Counted from the stretch's first letter, positions 9,365 to 18,872 are shown. The stretch: DNA of 64,000 bases from Salegentibacter sp. R32 (GCF_008692195.1 NZ_RXOM01000044.1:222540-286539), one strand, 5' to 3'. The notes: generated by a model from the sequence alone, not told the origin. Translations and numbers: made by a program.

Positions 9365-10591
9365 ATGAAAGAACTACTCGAACTTTACGAAAATAAACAA
9401 CCTGAAATAGTATTTAACTGGAAAGACTCTGAAACTGAAGCTGAAGGCTGGACGGTCATCAACTCTTTGAGAGGTGGTGCTGCCGGAGGTGGGACACGGA
9501 TGCGTGAAGGTTTAGATATGAATGAAGTGCTTTCTTTGGCAAAAACCATGGAAGTGAAATTTACCGTTTCCGGTCCAGCGATTGGAGGGGCAAAATCCGG
9601 AATTAATTTTAATCCGCAAGACCCTCGTAAAAAAGGTGTTTTGGAGCGTTGGTACAAAGCGGTTTCACCATTATTGAAAAGTTATTACGGAACGGGAGGC
9701 GATTTGAATGTAGATGAAATTCACGAAGTAATCCCGATTACTGAAAATTGTGGAGTTTGGCATCCGCAAGAAGGGGTTTTTACCGGGCACTTTCAACCAA
9801 CCGAGGCCGATAAAATTAATAGAATTGGGCAACTTCGTCAAGGGGTAATCAAAGTGTTGGAAAACACCACCTATTCACCAGATATTACCCGTAAATATAC
9901 TGTGGCCGATATGATTACCGGTTATGGAGTGGCAGAAGCCGTTCGTCATTATTATGAAATTTATGGTGGTGATGTAAAAGGAAAACGGGCCGTGGTTCAA
10001 GGTTTTGGGAATGTAGGTTCTGCAGCGGCTTATTATTTAGCGCAAATGGGAGCTAAAGTTGTAGGAATTATTGACCGTGCGGGAGGTTTGATTAAGGAAG
10101 ATGGTTTTTCTTTTGAAGAAATTAAGGGGCTTTTCTTAAACAAAAAAGGAAATACTTTAAATGCAGAAAACTTGATTCCGTTTGAAGAAATCAATGAAAA
10201 AGTATGGAGTTTAGAAACTGAAATTTTTGCTCCTTGTGCGGCTTCAAGATTAATCACACAAGACCAAATTTCTAAAATGATTGAAACCGGATTGGAAGTG
10301 ATTTCTTGTGGAGCGAACGTTCCTTTCGCCGATAAAGAAATTTTCTTCGGAAGCATTATGGAATATACGGATCAACGAGTAAGTTTAATTCCGGATTTTA
10401 TTTCTAACTGCGGAATGGCGAGAGTTTTTGCTTACTTTATGGAGAGAAGAGTGCAAATGACCGATGAGTCTATTTTTAACGATACTTCCATGACAATAAA
10501 AAGTGCCATTAAAAATACATTTGATAACAATAGCAGCAAAACCAACATTAGCAAAACTGCATTTGAGATTGCCCTTAAGCAACTCGTATAA
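9365..10591 (+). CDS. Glu/Leu/Phe/Val dehydrogenase family protein
   Basis: The protein has the dimerisation domain of amino-acid dehydrogenases with the substrate/lysine motif VSGPAIGGAKSGINF and GTGGDLNVDE. It ends in a Rossmann NAD(P) domain (VVQGFGNVGSAAAYYLAQMG) and the later SCGANVPF and ISNCGMARVF motifs. The reaction is reversible oxidative deamination of an amino acid to its 2-oxo acid. It has 408 residues, shorter than hexameric GdhA, and the N-terminal half diverges from classic glutamate dehydrogenases. Leucine/valine or glutamate could be the substrate, so no symbol is given. It is followed after 27 bp by nhaB in the same direction. Confidence 0.88.
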   Translation: MKELLELYENKQPEIVFNWKDSETEAEGWTVINSLRGGAAGGGTRMREGLDMNEVLSLAKTMEVKFTVSGPAIGGAKSGINFNPQDPRKKGVLERWYKAVSPLLKSYYGTGGDLNVDEIHEVIPITENCGVWHPQEGVFTGHFQPTEADKINRIGQLRQGVIKVLENTTYSPDITRKYTVADMITGYGVAEAVRHYYEIYGGDVKGKRAVVQGFGNVGSAAAYYLAQMGAKVVGIIDRAGGLIKEDGFSFEEIKGLFLNKKGNTLNAENLIPFEEINEKVWSLETEIFAPCAASRLITQDQISKMIETGLEVISCGANVPFADKEIFFGSIMEYTDQRVSLIPDFISNCGMARVFAYFMERRVQMTDESIFNDTSMTIKSAIKNTFDNNSSKTNISKTAFEIALKQLV

Positions 10592-10618
10592 CTCAAATTA
10601 ACTTTTATAACTTAAAAA

Positions 10619-12088
10619 ATGTTGCGAAATTTTTTGGGCAATAGCCCATTATGGTTGAAATATACCATAATCTCTTTTTTGGTCTTAAATATTTTTTTCA
10701 ATTTTTTGTTAGGACCAACTATTACCGCTTGGCTTTTTATAGCTGAATTTATTTTTTGCTTAGCCATGGCCTTAAAATGTTATCCGTTGCAAACCGGTGG
10801 TTTACTGGCTTTGGAAATTTTGATTTTAAAATTAACTTCCCCGGAAGCAGCAAAGCATGAAGTGATTCAGAATTTTGAAGTTATTTTCCTGCTCATGTTT
10901 ATGGTGGCAGGAATTTATTTTATGAAGCCTTTGCTGATGTATATTTTCAGTAAGGTATTTACTCAAATAAAATCGAAACTTTTTCTTTCGTTACTCTTTT
11001 TGTCGCTTTCAGCCATACTTTCAGCATTTTTAGATGCGCTAACGGTAACAGCTGTATTGATTAGTGTCGCTGTTGGTTTTTATGGAGTTTATCATAAAAT
11101 TCAATCGGCAGATACCGATTATAATGATAGCGGAATTTTAGACCGAAAAGAACTGAGCGGAGAAACCTTAGAAGAATTTCGCGCATTTTTAAGAAGTTTA
11201 ATTATGCACGGTGTGGTAGGAACTGCATTGGGAGGAGTTTGTACGTTGGTAGGAGAGCCGCAAAACCTTTTGATAGGTGAAAAAATGCAATGGGACTTTA
11301 TAGACTTCTTTGTAAAAATGGCTCCAGTGACACTTCCGGTTTTGGTAGGTGGTTTGCTAACTACAATTATTTTAGAAACAACTGGATGGTTTGGCTTTGG
11401 TCAAAAGCTTCCACGAGTCGCGAGAATAATTATTGAAAATTACACCGATGAACAGGATAAGAACAGAACTTCTTCAGAAAAATTCGGATTAATTGTTCAA
11501 GCAATATCAGCGGTCTTACTTATTTTTGGATTGGCCTTACACTTGGCTCCGGTGGGTATGATTGGTTTGGGATTAATTATTGTTCAAACCGCTTTTATGG
11601 GGATTACCGATGAGCATAGTTTAGGGAAGGCCTTTGAAGAAGCCTTGCCTTTTACAGGGCTTATTGTGGTGTTTTTTGTGATTGTAGCGATGATTCACGA
11701 ACAACATTTATTTCATCCTATTATCGATTGGGCCTTAACTTTTGATTTGGAACATCAACCGGCTATTTTTTATGCTGCCAATGGTCTTCTTTCTTCTATA
11801 AGTGATAATGTATTTGTGGCAACCGTTTATATTGGCGAAGTAAAAAATGCTTTTGAACAAGGAAATATTACAGCAGAACATTACGAGAGTTTGGCAATTG
11901 CGATTAATACGGGAACTAATTTACCTAGTGTTGCAACCCCCAATGGACAGGCAGCTTTCTTGTTTTTATTAACCTCTTCCTTGGCGCCATTAATTAATTT
12001 ATCCTATTTAAAAATGGTGAAAATGGCGTTGCCTTATACTATTGTATTAACCGGATTAGGTTTATTGGGAATTTTGTTTTTTTTGTAA
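10619..12088 (+). CDS. nhaB: Na+/H+ antiporter NhaB
   Basis: A 489-residue inner-membrane protein with about a dozen hydrophobic segments. The conserved NhaB stretches are visible: [18 protein letters not shown], then [19 protein letters not shown], and near the end [18 protein letters not shown] and [18 protein letters not shown]. It exports Na+ in exchange for protons, which fits a marine or saline-habitat flavobacterium. It lies 27 bp after the dehydrogenase gene and probably shares its transcript. The ATG at 10619 starts a hydrophilic stub before the first membrane helix. Confidence 0.93.
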   Translation: MLRNFLGNSPLWLKYTIISFLVLNIFFNFLLGPTITAWLFIAEFIFCLAMALKCYPLQTGGLLALEILILKLTSPEAAKHEVIQNFEVIFLLMFMVAGIYFMKPLLMYIFSKVFTQIKSKLFLSLLFLSLSAILSAFLDALTVTAVLISVAVGFYGVYHKIQSADTDYNDSGILDRKELSGETLEEFRAFLRSLIMHGVVGTALGGVCTLVGEPQNLLIGEKMQWDFIDFFVKMAPVTLPVLVGGLLTTIILETTGWFGFGQKLPRVARIIIENYTDEQDKNRTSSEKFGLIVQAISAVLLIFGLALHLAPVGMIGLGLIIVQTAFMGITDEHSLGKAFEEALPFTGLIVVFFVIVAMIHEQHLFHPIIDWALTFDLEHQPAIFYAANGLLSSISDNVFVATVYIGEVKNAFEQGNITAEHYESLAIAINTGTNLPSVATPNGQAAFLFLLTSSLAPLINLSYLKMVKMALPYTIVLTGLGLLGILFFL

Positions 12089-12172
12089 TGAATTAGAAAT
12101 AACTTAGCTTTATGGCAGAGATTATAATTTCTGAATTTATTTAACGTTATCTTTATTAAACTGACTTAACAT

Positions 12173-12865
12173 ATGCTAGCTACATTTTTGCAAGAAGCGG
12201 CTGAAGAAACAGCCGAGCAAATGCCAGAAGAAAAGACTTTGTCTTTTATTGAATTAATTTTAGATGGAGGGATTGCAGGTACAGTTGTGATTGCCATTTT
12301 ATTTATTTTATTAGTCGTGGCCTTATATATTTATTTTGAAAGACTGTTTGCGATAAAAGCAGCATCAAAAACCGATAATAACTTTATGGCGCAGATTAAA
12401 GATAACGTTGCTAATGGTAATATCGAAGCAGCAAAAATTAGATGTGCCCAAGAAAATTCTCCTGTAGCTCGTTTAACTGCAAAAGGAGTTTCCAGAATTG
12501 GGAGTCCGTTAGAAGACATTAATACCGCTATTGAAAATGCCGGTCGATTGGAGGTTTATAAATTAGAAAAAAATGTTTCAATTTTAGCTACGATTGCCGG
12601 TGCAGGGCCTATGATTGGTTTCTTAGGAACTGTAATTGGTATGGTTTTGGCATTTCACGAATTGGCGTCCAGTAGTGGTCAGGCAGAAATGGGAACTTTA
12701 GCTGAAGGAATCTATGTAGCTATGACAACCACGGTAGCCGGTTTAATTGTAGGGATTATTGCCTATATTGGGTATAACCATTTAGTGGTAAAAACTGATA
12801 AAGTGGTTCATCAAATGGAAGCTACCGCAGTAGATTTCTTAGACTTATTAAACGAACCCGCTTAA
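12173..12865 (+). CDS. exbB: MotA/TolQ/ExbB proton channel family protein
   Basis: This 230-residue membrane protein has a first transmembrane helix at about residues 35-55. A cytoplasmic loop follows, then the ExbB/TolQ signature: TIAGAGPMIGFLGTVIGMVLAF in the second helix and GTLAEGIYVAMTTTVAGLIVGI in the third. With ExbD it forms the inner-membrane motor that couples proton flow to energy transduction toward the outer membrane. It is followed after 1 bp by exbD and then a TonB-like gene, so the three probably form one operon. The order and the TonB partner favour ExbB over TolQ. Confidence 0.92.
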   Translation: MLATFLQEAAEETAEQMPEEKTLSFIELILDGGIAGTVVIAILFILLVVALYIYFERLFAIKAASKTDNNFMAQIKDNVANGNIEAAKIRCAQENSPVARLTAKGVSRIGSPLEDINTAIENAGRLEVYKLEKNVSILATIAGAGPMIGFLGTVIGMVLAFHELASSSGQAEMGTLAEGIYVAMTTTVAGLIVGIIAYIGYNHLVVKTDKVVHQMEATAVDFLDLLNEPA

Positions 12866-12866
12866 T

Positions 12867-13256
12867 ATGAATTTAAGAGGAAGAAATAAAGTAAGTCCAG
12901 AATTTAGTATGTCTTCCATGACAGATATTGTGTTTCTGTTGTTGGTTTTCTTTATGCTAACTTCGCCTGCAGTAACCCCGGAAGCATTAGATTTGCTTTT
13001 GCCAAAAGCGAAAGGGAAAACATCTAACAAACAAAATGTAGCCGTAAGTATTAATAAAGATTTAGAGGTTTTTATTAATTCAGAAAAAATAAATCAGAAC
13101 CAATTGGAGTTAGAACTTCAAAAGCGTTTGCGGGGAGAAGAAGACCCAACTATTATTTTAAGAGCAGAACAGAGTGTTCCTGTTCAAGATGCGGTAAATG
13201 TTATGGATATTGCCAAAAGAAATAAATATAAAATTGTATTAGCGGTGAAACCGTAA
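12867..13256 (+). CDS. exbD: ExbD/TolR-type biopolymer transport protein
   Basis: The 129-residue protein has a short cytoplasmic N-terminus, one transmembrane helix with the conserved aspartate (SSMTDIVFLLLVFFMLTSP), and a periplasmic ExbD/TolR domain ending with VMDIAKRNKYKIVLAVKP. The aspartate in TDIVF is the residue that carries protons in the ExbBD motor. The gene is one base downstream of exbB and six bases upstream of the TonB-like gene. Confidence 0.93.
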   Translation: MNLRGRNKVSPEFSMSSMTDIVFLLLVFFMLTSPAVTPEALDLLLPKAKGKTSNKQNVAVSINKDLEVFINSEKINQNQLELELQKRLRGEEDPTIILRAEQSVPVQDAVNVMDIAKRNKYKIVLAVKP

Positions 13257-13262
13257 TTATAT

Positions 13263-14144
13263 ATGGCTTTTTTTGAAACTAAATATGAAAAGAAATCGGC
13301 AACGATTACAGCAATTATCTCAGGAGTAATCTTGATTTTGTTGTTTTTGTTCGGTTTTACCTATTTAGACCCGCCACCGGAAAATGGTATTGCGGTTAAT
13401 TTTGGTACTTCAGATGTTGGCTCGGGAGATGTTCAACCTACCGAACCGGTAAAGTCTGCTCCAAAACAAAGTACAGCGCAGCCCACACCTCCACAACCTA
13501 CCGAAACTACCCCGGAAGTAAATGAAAAAGTAACCACTCAGGAAACTGAAGATGCTCCGGTGATTAAAGACGAGGAAGAAAAGAAAAAAGTAGAAGAAAA
13601 GCAGCCGGAAGAAAAACCTAAGGAAAAGCCTGTTGAAACTGAAGAGACCCCAAAAAAAGTAAAAGAAGAACCTAAAGAAGTGAAAAAGCCCGATCCTAAA
13701 CCGGACAAAAATACTTCAGACGCGTTAAACAGTTTGATTAATGGTCCTAAAAAGGATGGGAAAGCCAATGGAGGGGAAGGAGATGATAATCAATCGGGAG
13801 ATAAAGGTGACCCCAATGGCGACCCTAATGCCACTTCTTATTACGGACAAGGAAAAGGTCTTGATGGGGATGGAAATTACCGTCTAGGAGGTAGAAAAGC
13901 TTTGAATAAAGAAAAGTTTGTACAGGACTGTAACGAATCTGGAATTGTGGTCGTGAAGATTGAAGTGAATCAGCAAGGGAAAGTAATCAATGCAATTCCC
14001 GGGGCAAAAGGAACTACCAATAATGCCAGTTGTTTAATGGAGCCGGCAAGAAGAGCAGCTTTGGCTACCAAATTTAATAGTGATGCCGATGCTCCTGTGA
14101 AGCAAACCGGTTATATAGAATACGAATTTAAGCTTTCCGAATAG
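13263..14144 (+). CDS. TonB-like energy transducer
   Basis: The 293-residue protein has an N-terminal cytoplasmic stub and a single transmembrane helix at about residues 15-35. A long periplasm-spanning region rich in Pro, Glu and Lys covers about residues 55-165. A Gly/Asp/Asn-rich patch and a C-terminal domain (GIVVVKIEVNQQGKVINAI, ending GYIEYEFKLSE) resemble the TonB C-terminal fold. It probably carries energy from ExbBD to TonB-dependent outer-membrane receptors. The classic TonB signature is weak, as is usual for these flavobacterial TonB-like proteins, so the exact receptor is unknown. It is third in the exbB-exbD-tonB operon, with folC 11 bp downstream. Confidence 0.82.
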   Translation: MAFFETKYEKKSATITAIISGVILILLFLFGFTYLDPPPENGIAVNFGTSDVGSGDVQPTEPVKSAPKQSTAQPTPPQPTETTPEVNEKVTTQETEDAPVIKDEEEKKKVEEKQPEEKPKEKPVETEETPKKVKEEPKEVKKPDPKPDKNTSDALNSLINGPKKDGKANGGEGDDNQSGDKGDPNGDPNATSYYGQGKGLDGDGNYRLGGRKALNKEKFVQDCNESGIVVVKIEVNQQGKVINAIPGAKGTTNNASCLMEPARRAALATKFNSDADAPVKQTGYIEYEFKLSE

Positions 14145-14155
14145 GTATTCATTTT

Positions 14156-15376
14156 ATGATTTCATACCAAGAAACCCTTGATTGGATGTTTCAGCAACTT
14201 CCAATGTATCAAAGGCAAGGTAAGACTGCCTTCAAAAAAGATTTAACCAACATTTTAAAATTTTCAGAAGTACTTCAGCAACCACAGAATAACTTCAAAT
14301 CTATTCATGTAGCGGGAACCAATGGTAAAGGTTCTACCAGTCATATGCTGGCTTCGGTGTTTCAGGAAGCAGGCTATAAAGTTGGTTTATACACTTCACC
14401 TCATTTACGGGATTTTCGGGAACGTATTAAAGTCAATGGAAAAGAAGTTCCAGAAAGTTTTGTGGTCGATTTCATTCAGAAGCATCGTAGCTTTTTAGAA
14501 ACCCAAAAATTATCTTTTTTTGAAATGACCGTAGGAATGGCATTTCAATATTTTTCAGAACAAGAAGTAGATATCGCTATTGTTGAAGTAGGAATGGGCG
14601 GAAGGTTGGATTCAACCAATATTTTAACGCCAGAGCTTTCTATTATCACTAACATCGGCTTAGACCATACGCAATTTTTAGGTACTACTTATCGGGAAAT
14701 TGCTGTAGAAAAAGCTGGGATTATCAAAAAAAATAATCCCGTAGTTATTGGAGAAACGACCAGTGAAACTAAAGAGGTTTTTGTTTCCAAAGCTAATTCT
14801 TCTAATAGTTGTATTGTTTTTGCTGAAGAAAATGATTTCCCCTCCTTAGAATGTGATTTAAAGGGAGAGTATCAAAAATACAATGTAAGAACTGTTTTGC
14901 ACGCCCTAGAGTTGCTTAAATCTAAAGGATGGCAATTGGATAAATCTTCTATTGAAAATGGATTAAAATCTGTTAAAAAGAATACTGGTTTACGAGGACG
15001 TTGGGATATTTTGAAAGTACAGCCCAAAGTAATTTGCGATACAGCTCATAACAAAGAAGGCTTAACGTATGTGATGAATCAGTTAAGTAAAGAGAAATAT
15101 GAGCATTTGCATATGGTGTTGGGAGTAGTAAACGATAAAAACTTAGAGGATGTATTGCCTTTATTTCCTAAAAAAGCATCTTACTATTTTGCTAAACCTG
15201 CTATTCCAAGAGGACTGGATGCTGATGAATTAAAAAAAGTTTCAGAGAAATTTAATTTAAAAGGAAAAGTTTATTCTTCTGTTGAAAAAGCTTATCTGGC
15301 TGCAAATGAGAAAGCTAATTTGAATGACTTGATTTTTGTGGGAGGAAGCACCTTTACGGTAGCTGAAATAATTTGA
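14156..15376 (+). CDS. folC: Folylpolyglutamate synthase/dihydrofolate synthase
   Basis: This Mur-ligase-family enzyme has the ATP-binding P-loop VAGTNGKGSTSHML and the FolC signature GLYTSPHLRDFRERIKVNG. Also present are VEVGMGGRLDSTN and ITNIGLDHTQFLG, with the C-terminal CDTAHNKEGL motif. It adds glutamate to dihydropteroate and to folates. The length of 406 residues is normal. It lies 11 bp downstream of the TonB-like gene and is probably transcribed with it. Confidence 0.95.
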   Translation: MISYQETLDWMFQQLPMYQRQGKTAFKKDLTNILKFSEVLQQPQNNFKSIHVAGTNGKGSTSHMLASVFQEAGYKVGLYTSPHLRDFRERIKVNGKEVPESFVVDFIQKHRSFLETQKLSFFEMTVGMAFQYFSEQEVDIAIVEVGMGGRLDSTNILTPELSIITNIGLDHTQFLGTTYREIAVEKAGIIKKNNPVVIGETTSETKEVFVSKANSSNSCIVFAEENDFPSLECDLKGEYQKYNVRTVLHALELLKSKGWQLDKSSIENGLKSVKKNTGLRGRWDILKVQPKVICDTAHNKEGLTYVMNQLSKEKYEHLHMVLGVVNDKNLEDVLPLFPKKASYYFAKPAIPRGLDADELKKVSEKFNLKGKVYSSVEKAYLAANEKANLNDLIFVGGSTFTVAEII

Positions 15377-15394
15377 AAAAAAATAATTTTTTAC

Positions 15395-15424
15395 TTTGTA
15401 TAATGTAAAAATGGTTTATATTTG
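15395..15424 (+). promoter_or_regulatory. Promoter of the valine tRNA genes
   Basis: TTTG (15395-15398), an 18-base spacer, then TATATTTG (15417-15424): both Bacteroidota sigma-A boxes are perfect. The tRNA begins 20 bp downstream. Confidence 0.8.
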
Positions 15425-15444
15425 CATCCGCGTTACGGCAATAA

Positions 15445-15519
15445 GGGCGCGTAGCTCAGTTGGTTCAGAGCACTTGGTTTACACCCAAGGGGTCAGGGGT
15501 TCGAATCCCTTCGCGCCCA
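15445..15519 (+). tRNA. tRNA-Val (anticodon TAC)
   Basis: The 75-nt cloverleaf has acceptor GGGCGCG/CGCGCCC and D-arm GCTC/GAGC. The anticodon stem CTTGG/CCAAG carries loop TTTACAC, anticodon TAC. The T-arm is AGGGG-TTCGAAT-CCCTT and the discriminator is A. The terminal CCA is not fully encoded. Confidence 0.95.
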
Positions 15520-15525
15520 CAAGAA

Positions 15526-15555
15526 AACCTGAAGTTTTAACTTCGGGTTTTTTTA
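15526..15555 (+). terminator. Rho-independent terminator between the two tRNAs
   Basis: AACCTGAAG (15526-15534) pairs with CTTCGGGTT (15541-15549) with one G-U pair, followed by a T run. It lies only 6 bp after the first tRNA. Confidence 0.75.
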
Positions 15556-15568
15556 TTTAAAATGAAAA

Positions 15569-15643
15569 GGGCTATTAACTCAGTTGGTTCAGAGTGTCAC
15601 GTCGACAACGTGGAAGTCACTGGTTCGAATCCAGTATAGCCCA
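15569..15643 (+). tRNA. tRNA-Val (anticodon GAC), with C at position 33
   Basis: A 75-nt cloverleaf can be drawn. Acceptor is GGGCTAT/ATAGCCC, D-stem ACTC/GAGT, anticodon stem TCACG/CGTGG, T-arm ACTGG-TTCGAAT-CCAGT, discriminator A. The anticodon loop reads TCGACAA, giving anticodon GAC (Val) but with C instead of the near-universal U at position 33. A73 and A35-C36 agree with valine identity. No separate promoter is seen after the terminator at 15526-15555. Confidence 0.85.
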
Positions 15644-15654
15644 CGACTTATTTT

Positions 15655-16929
15655 TTAGATAATATCTAGAATTCTTTCCAGTTTCATTCCTCTAGAACCT
15701 TTTATGAGGATGGTTGAATCTTTAATTTTTTCTTCTTTTAAATATTCTATAAGCGATTCAAAATCTTTAAATTTTTGAACGCTTTGAGTTTTTGTTTTGT
15801 AGAAATTACTTCCACAAACATAAGCTTGAGAGAAATTATATTCCTCTAATAAATTAATGATGTTTTGATGTTCTTCTGGAGCAGTATTACCTACTTCAAA
15901 CATATCTCCTAAAATAACCGCTTTCTTTTGGGCGTCCATTGCTTTTAAGTTTTCTAAAGCGGCTTTCATGCTGGTTGGGTTAGCATTGTAGGCATCAAGA
16001 ATAATCTGATTAGTATTTTTTTGAATAATTTGTGACCTGTTGTTATTGGGCAAGTATGTTTCAATAGCTTCTTTTATGGACTGCTGTGGAACTTTAAAAT
16101 ATAAACCTATACATATTGCTGCAGCAATATTTTTTGAGTTATAATTTCCTATTAATTTAGAACGAATCTCTAAATCTTTTGTTGAAATTTCTACATAAGG
16201 AGAAGCTTTTATAAAAGTAATTTGATAATTAGCTTCGCTACCCTCACTGAAAGAGATTACTTCTGTTCCTTCACTTTTTTCAACTTGTATTTCATCATCA
16301 TAATTGATGAAAATTGTTTTCTCATTTTGAATCAAATGCTTGTAAAGTTCACTTTTACCTCTGATAACTCCTTCAAAACCTCCAAAACCTTCTAAGTGTG
16401 CTTTGCCGAAATTGGTGATATATCCATAATCTGGTTGAGCGATTTTACAAAGTGCTTCAATTTCACCTTGATGATTAGCTCCCATCTCTACAATGCCCAT
16501 TTCGGTATTTTTATTCATAGAAAGTAAAGTAAGCGGAACTCCAATATGGTTGTTTAAATTCCCTTCGGTGGAAACTGTATTGAATTTCTTGTTTAAAACT
16601 TCCCTAATAAGTTCTTTAGTAGTGGTTTTGCCGTTGCTGCCGGTAATAGCAATTATAGGGATGTTTAAAAATTTTCGGTGGTAATTGGCTAGCTGTTGTA
16701 AAGTATTTAAACAGTCTTTTGTATAAATATATTGATTGTTTTTAGTACTGATTTCTTCATCAATAATAGCATGACTTGCTCCATTTTCTGTAGCACTTTT
16801 TGCAAAGTTATTGCCATTGAAATTATCTCCTTTTAATGCGAAAAAAAGATTTCCTTTCTTTAGTTTTCTAGTGTCTGTACAGATTCCAGTACTTTCTAAA
16901 AATAGTTGGTGTAGTTGATTTATTTCCAT
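15655..16929 (-). CDS. murF: UDP-N-acetylmuramoyl-tripeptide--D-alanyl-D-alanine ligase
   Basis: This Mur ligase adds D-Ala-D-Ala to UDP-MurNAc-tripeptide in the cytoplasm. The N-terminal domain begins STGICTDTRKLKKGNLFFAL, typical of MurF. The P-loop is ITGSNGKTTTKELI, followed by NNHIGVPLTLL and EMGANHQGEI. The C-terminal domain has DAYNANPTSMKAAL and LGDMFEVG. The 424-residue length is normal. The gene converges on the tRNA-Val(GAC) gene with an 11-bp gap and no terminator between them. It starts 65 bp past the gldJ stop, beyond a terminator. Confidence 0.96.
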   Translation of the reverse strand: MEINQLHQLFLESTGICTDTRKLKKGNLFFALKGDNFNGNNFAKSATENGASHAIIDEEISTKNNQYIYTKDCLNTLQQLANYHRKFLNIPIIAITGSNGKTTTKELIREVLNKKFNTVSTEGNLNNHIGVPLTLLSMNKNTEMGIVEMGANHQGEIEALCKIAQPDYGYITNFGKAHLEGFGGFEGVIRGKSELYKHLIQNEKTIFINYDDEIQVEKSEGTEVISFSEGSEANYQITFIKASPYVEISTKDLEIRSKLIGNYNSKNIAAAICIGLYFKVPQQSIKEAIETYLPNNNRSQIIQKNTNQIILDAYNANPTSMKAALENLKAMDAQKKAVILGDMFEVGNTAPEEHQNIINLLEEYNFSQAYVCGSNFYKTKTQSVQKFKDFESLIEYLKEEKIKDSTILIKGSRGMKLERILDII

Positions 16930-16945
16930 AAAATAAATATATTAA

Positions 16946-16973
16946 AAAAGCCCTCTCGTAAGAAAGGGCTTTT
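16946..16973 (-). terminator. Terminator downstream of gldJ
   Basis: AAAAGCCCT / AGGGCTTTT stem with a 10-base loop between gldJ and murF. On the minus strand it is followed by an A/T-rich tract. Confidence 0.75.
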
Positions 16974-16993
16974 GAAAACTTTATTGAAATATT

Positions 16994-18664
16994 TTAATCT
17001 CTTGCTCTTTTTCCTTTTTGAGATTTAGAACCAACACGTGACATTGCATTTCTAAATCCAATATAGTCTGTTGCCATATCTTGTGGGAAATATCTTCTTT
17101 GTGCAGGGTCTAACCAGTAAGCTCTATCTCTCCATGAACCTCCTTTAAATACTCGAACCTCATTATCGATTAAAGTAGTTCTATCTGAATTAGTATCGTA
17201 TTGTCTATCTAATCCTTTAGATACGCCTGTAGAATCTTTTATAGCAGTCACTTGGTGTTGCGGAGAGTTGTACATTCTCTCGTTATTGCTAGATTGTCCG
17301 TAATATCTAGATGATGCTTTATCTCCATCTCTAAAATCTCTGTTATCACTATCGGTAAATTGAGTCCTTAAATAGGTGTCTTCTTCAGTTACTTCTTCTT
17401 GAACAATTTCACCTGGTAAACTTCTAGCTACAATACTTCCATTGCTTAAAGTATCAAATACGATAGAGTCTGAAGTAACTAGTTTTACAGTACCGTCTTT
17501 AGTAATAGCGTTTTTGGTGAACACATTTCCTCTGTAATAGTTGAAGTCGTTAAACTCATCATCTACAATAGGTCTATAAACATCGGCAACCCATTCCGCT
17601 ACGTTTCCGGCCATATCGTAAAGCCCAAAATCATTAGGGGGATAGGATTTGATTTCGGCAGTAATATCTGCTCCGTCATCACTCCATCCGGCAATTCCTC
17701 CGTAGTCTCCATCACCTTGTTTAAAGTTTGCTAATTGGTCACCTCTTTGTCTTCTTCCTCCTTGACGGGTATATTGGCCATCCCAAGGATATTTTTTTCT
17801 ACCTCTATAGGTGTTGTATTCCCTAATTCCGGCAAGACCTAAAGCTGCATATTCCCATTCAGCTTCAGTTGGTAAACGATAGGCTGGTAAAAGTACTCCG
17901 TCTTTACGTTGAACGAAATTATGTGTTGAGTCTTGCTTGTCTTTTCCTATTAACTCAACAAGTCTTTCGCTATTTTTTCCTTTGCTTAATGAATCATTTC
18001 CCCCATATACTTTAGTAGGGGCGTTTATATAGGTTTCAGTGTTGAAAGTGGTGTTTGCATCAGCGGCATATTTCGCTCCTTCAGAAATGTAACCTTTTTC
18101 TTCAAGATTCATTTCGTTTACACGATCGGTTCTCCACTTACTGAATTCAGTTGCTTGAATCCAATTTACCCCAACTACCGGGTAATTTTGGTAAGCTGGG
18201 TGACGCAAATAGTTGTTAGTCATTGTTTCGTTATATCCTAAACGATTTCTCCATACCAATGTGTCTGGAAGTGCACCTTTATAAATATTTGCATATTTTT
18301 TTTCAGTAGGAGGAAATGTCATCTTCAACCAATCTAGATATTGTAAATACATTCTGTTGGTGACTTCAGTTTCGTCCATGTAGAAAGATTGAACGTGTTG
18401 TTGGCTAGGACTGTTGTTCCAGTCATGCATTACATCATCTTGAACACGTCCCATAGTGAAGGTGCCTCCTTCAACAAAAACCAAACCGGGACCCGTTTCT
18501 TGTCCTTGGTAGTCTGTTTGGTACTTTAGTGAGCCGTCTTTTCCGTCGAGTCTCCAGCCAGTGGCTCTAGAATTGTCTTTGTAGTCTCTAGACTTGTTGC
18601 AGCTTACTACAGAGGTAGCAAGAGCAATAATCATCATCGTTTTAAGAGCAAAATTAAATCTCAT
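16994..18664 (-). CDS. gldJ: Gliding motility lipoprotein GldJ
   Basis: The 556-residue lipoprotein has lipid-attachment Cys22 (ATSVVSC). Its formylglycine-generating-enzyme/sulfatase-modifying fold shows as FVEGGTFTMGR, MDETEVTNRMYLQYLDW, PVVGVNWIQATEFSKWRT, RLPTEAEWEYAALG and YDMAGNVAEWVADVY, ending with FKGGSWRDRAYWLDP. GldJ belongs to the Gld set needed for type IX secretion and gliding in Flavobacteriia. It probably serves a structural role, since the FGE catalytic cysteines are not evident. Divergence from porU-porV is a familiar flavobacterial arrangement and supports the call. Confidence 0.94.
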   Translation of the reverse strand: MRFNFALKTMMIIALATSVVSCNKSRDYKDNSRATGWRLDGKDGSLKYQTDYQGQETGPGLVFVEGGTFTMGRVQDDVMHDWNNSPSQQHVQSFYMDETEVTNRMYLQYLDWLKMTFPPTEKKYANIYKGALPDTLVWRNRLGYNETMTNNYLRHPAYQNYPVVGVNWIQATEFSKWRTDRVNEMNLEEKGYISEGAKYAADANTTFNTETYINAPTKVYGGNDSLSKGKNSERLVELIGKDKQDSTHNFVQRKDGVLLPAYRLPTEAEWEYAALGLAGIREYNTYRGRKKYPWDGQYTRQGGRRQRGDQLANFKQGDGDYGGIAGWSDDGADITAEIKSYPPNDFGLYDMAGNVAEWVADVYRPIVDDEFNDFNYYRGNVFTKNAITKDGTVKLVTSDSIVFDTLSNGSIVARSLPGEIVQEEVTEEDTYLRTQFTDSDNRDFRDGDKASSRYYGQSSNNERMYNSPQHQVTAIKDSTGVSKGLDRQYDTNSDRTTLIDNEVRVFKGGSWRDRAYWLDPAQRRYFPQDMATDYIGFRNAMSRVGSKSQKGKRARD

Positions 18665-18872
18665 AATTACAATAAGGTTTGTAAAATTTGGGTTTGCAAT
18701 ATAGTGATTAACGCCAAATTAACAAGATTGTTTTGTTAATTAGTGAAAAACCTATAGTTCTGTTAGCACTTTTATAACGATAACTTCCCATTCTTAGTGC
18801 ATTATCAATATAAAAATTTATTTTTGAAACTTTAAATATAATACAATTATTTAAAATCCGTTAATATTATCG

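Noticed and set aside
13538..13768. Serine/phenylalanine-rich reverse frame in the TonB-like gene
   Set aside because: It is the mirror of the Lys/Glu/Pro-rich periplasmic spacer and has no independent coding signs.
15445..15643. Paired tRNAs as an integration site for a mobile element
   Set aside because: No integrase, no duplicated tRNA 3' end and no foreign genes are next to them.
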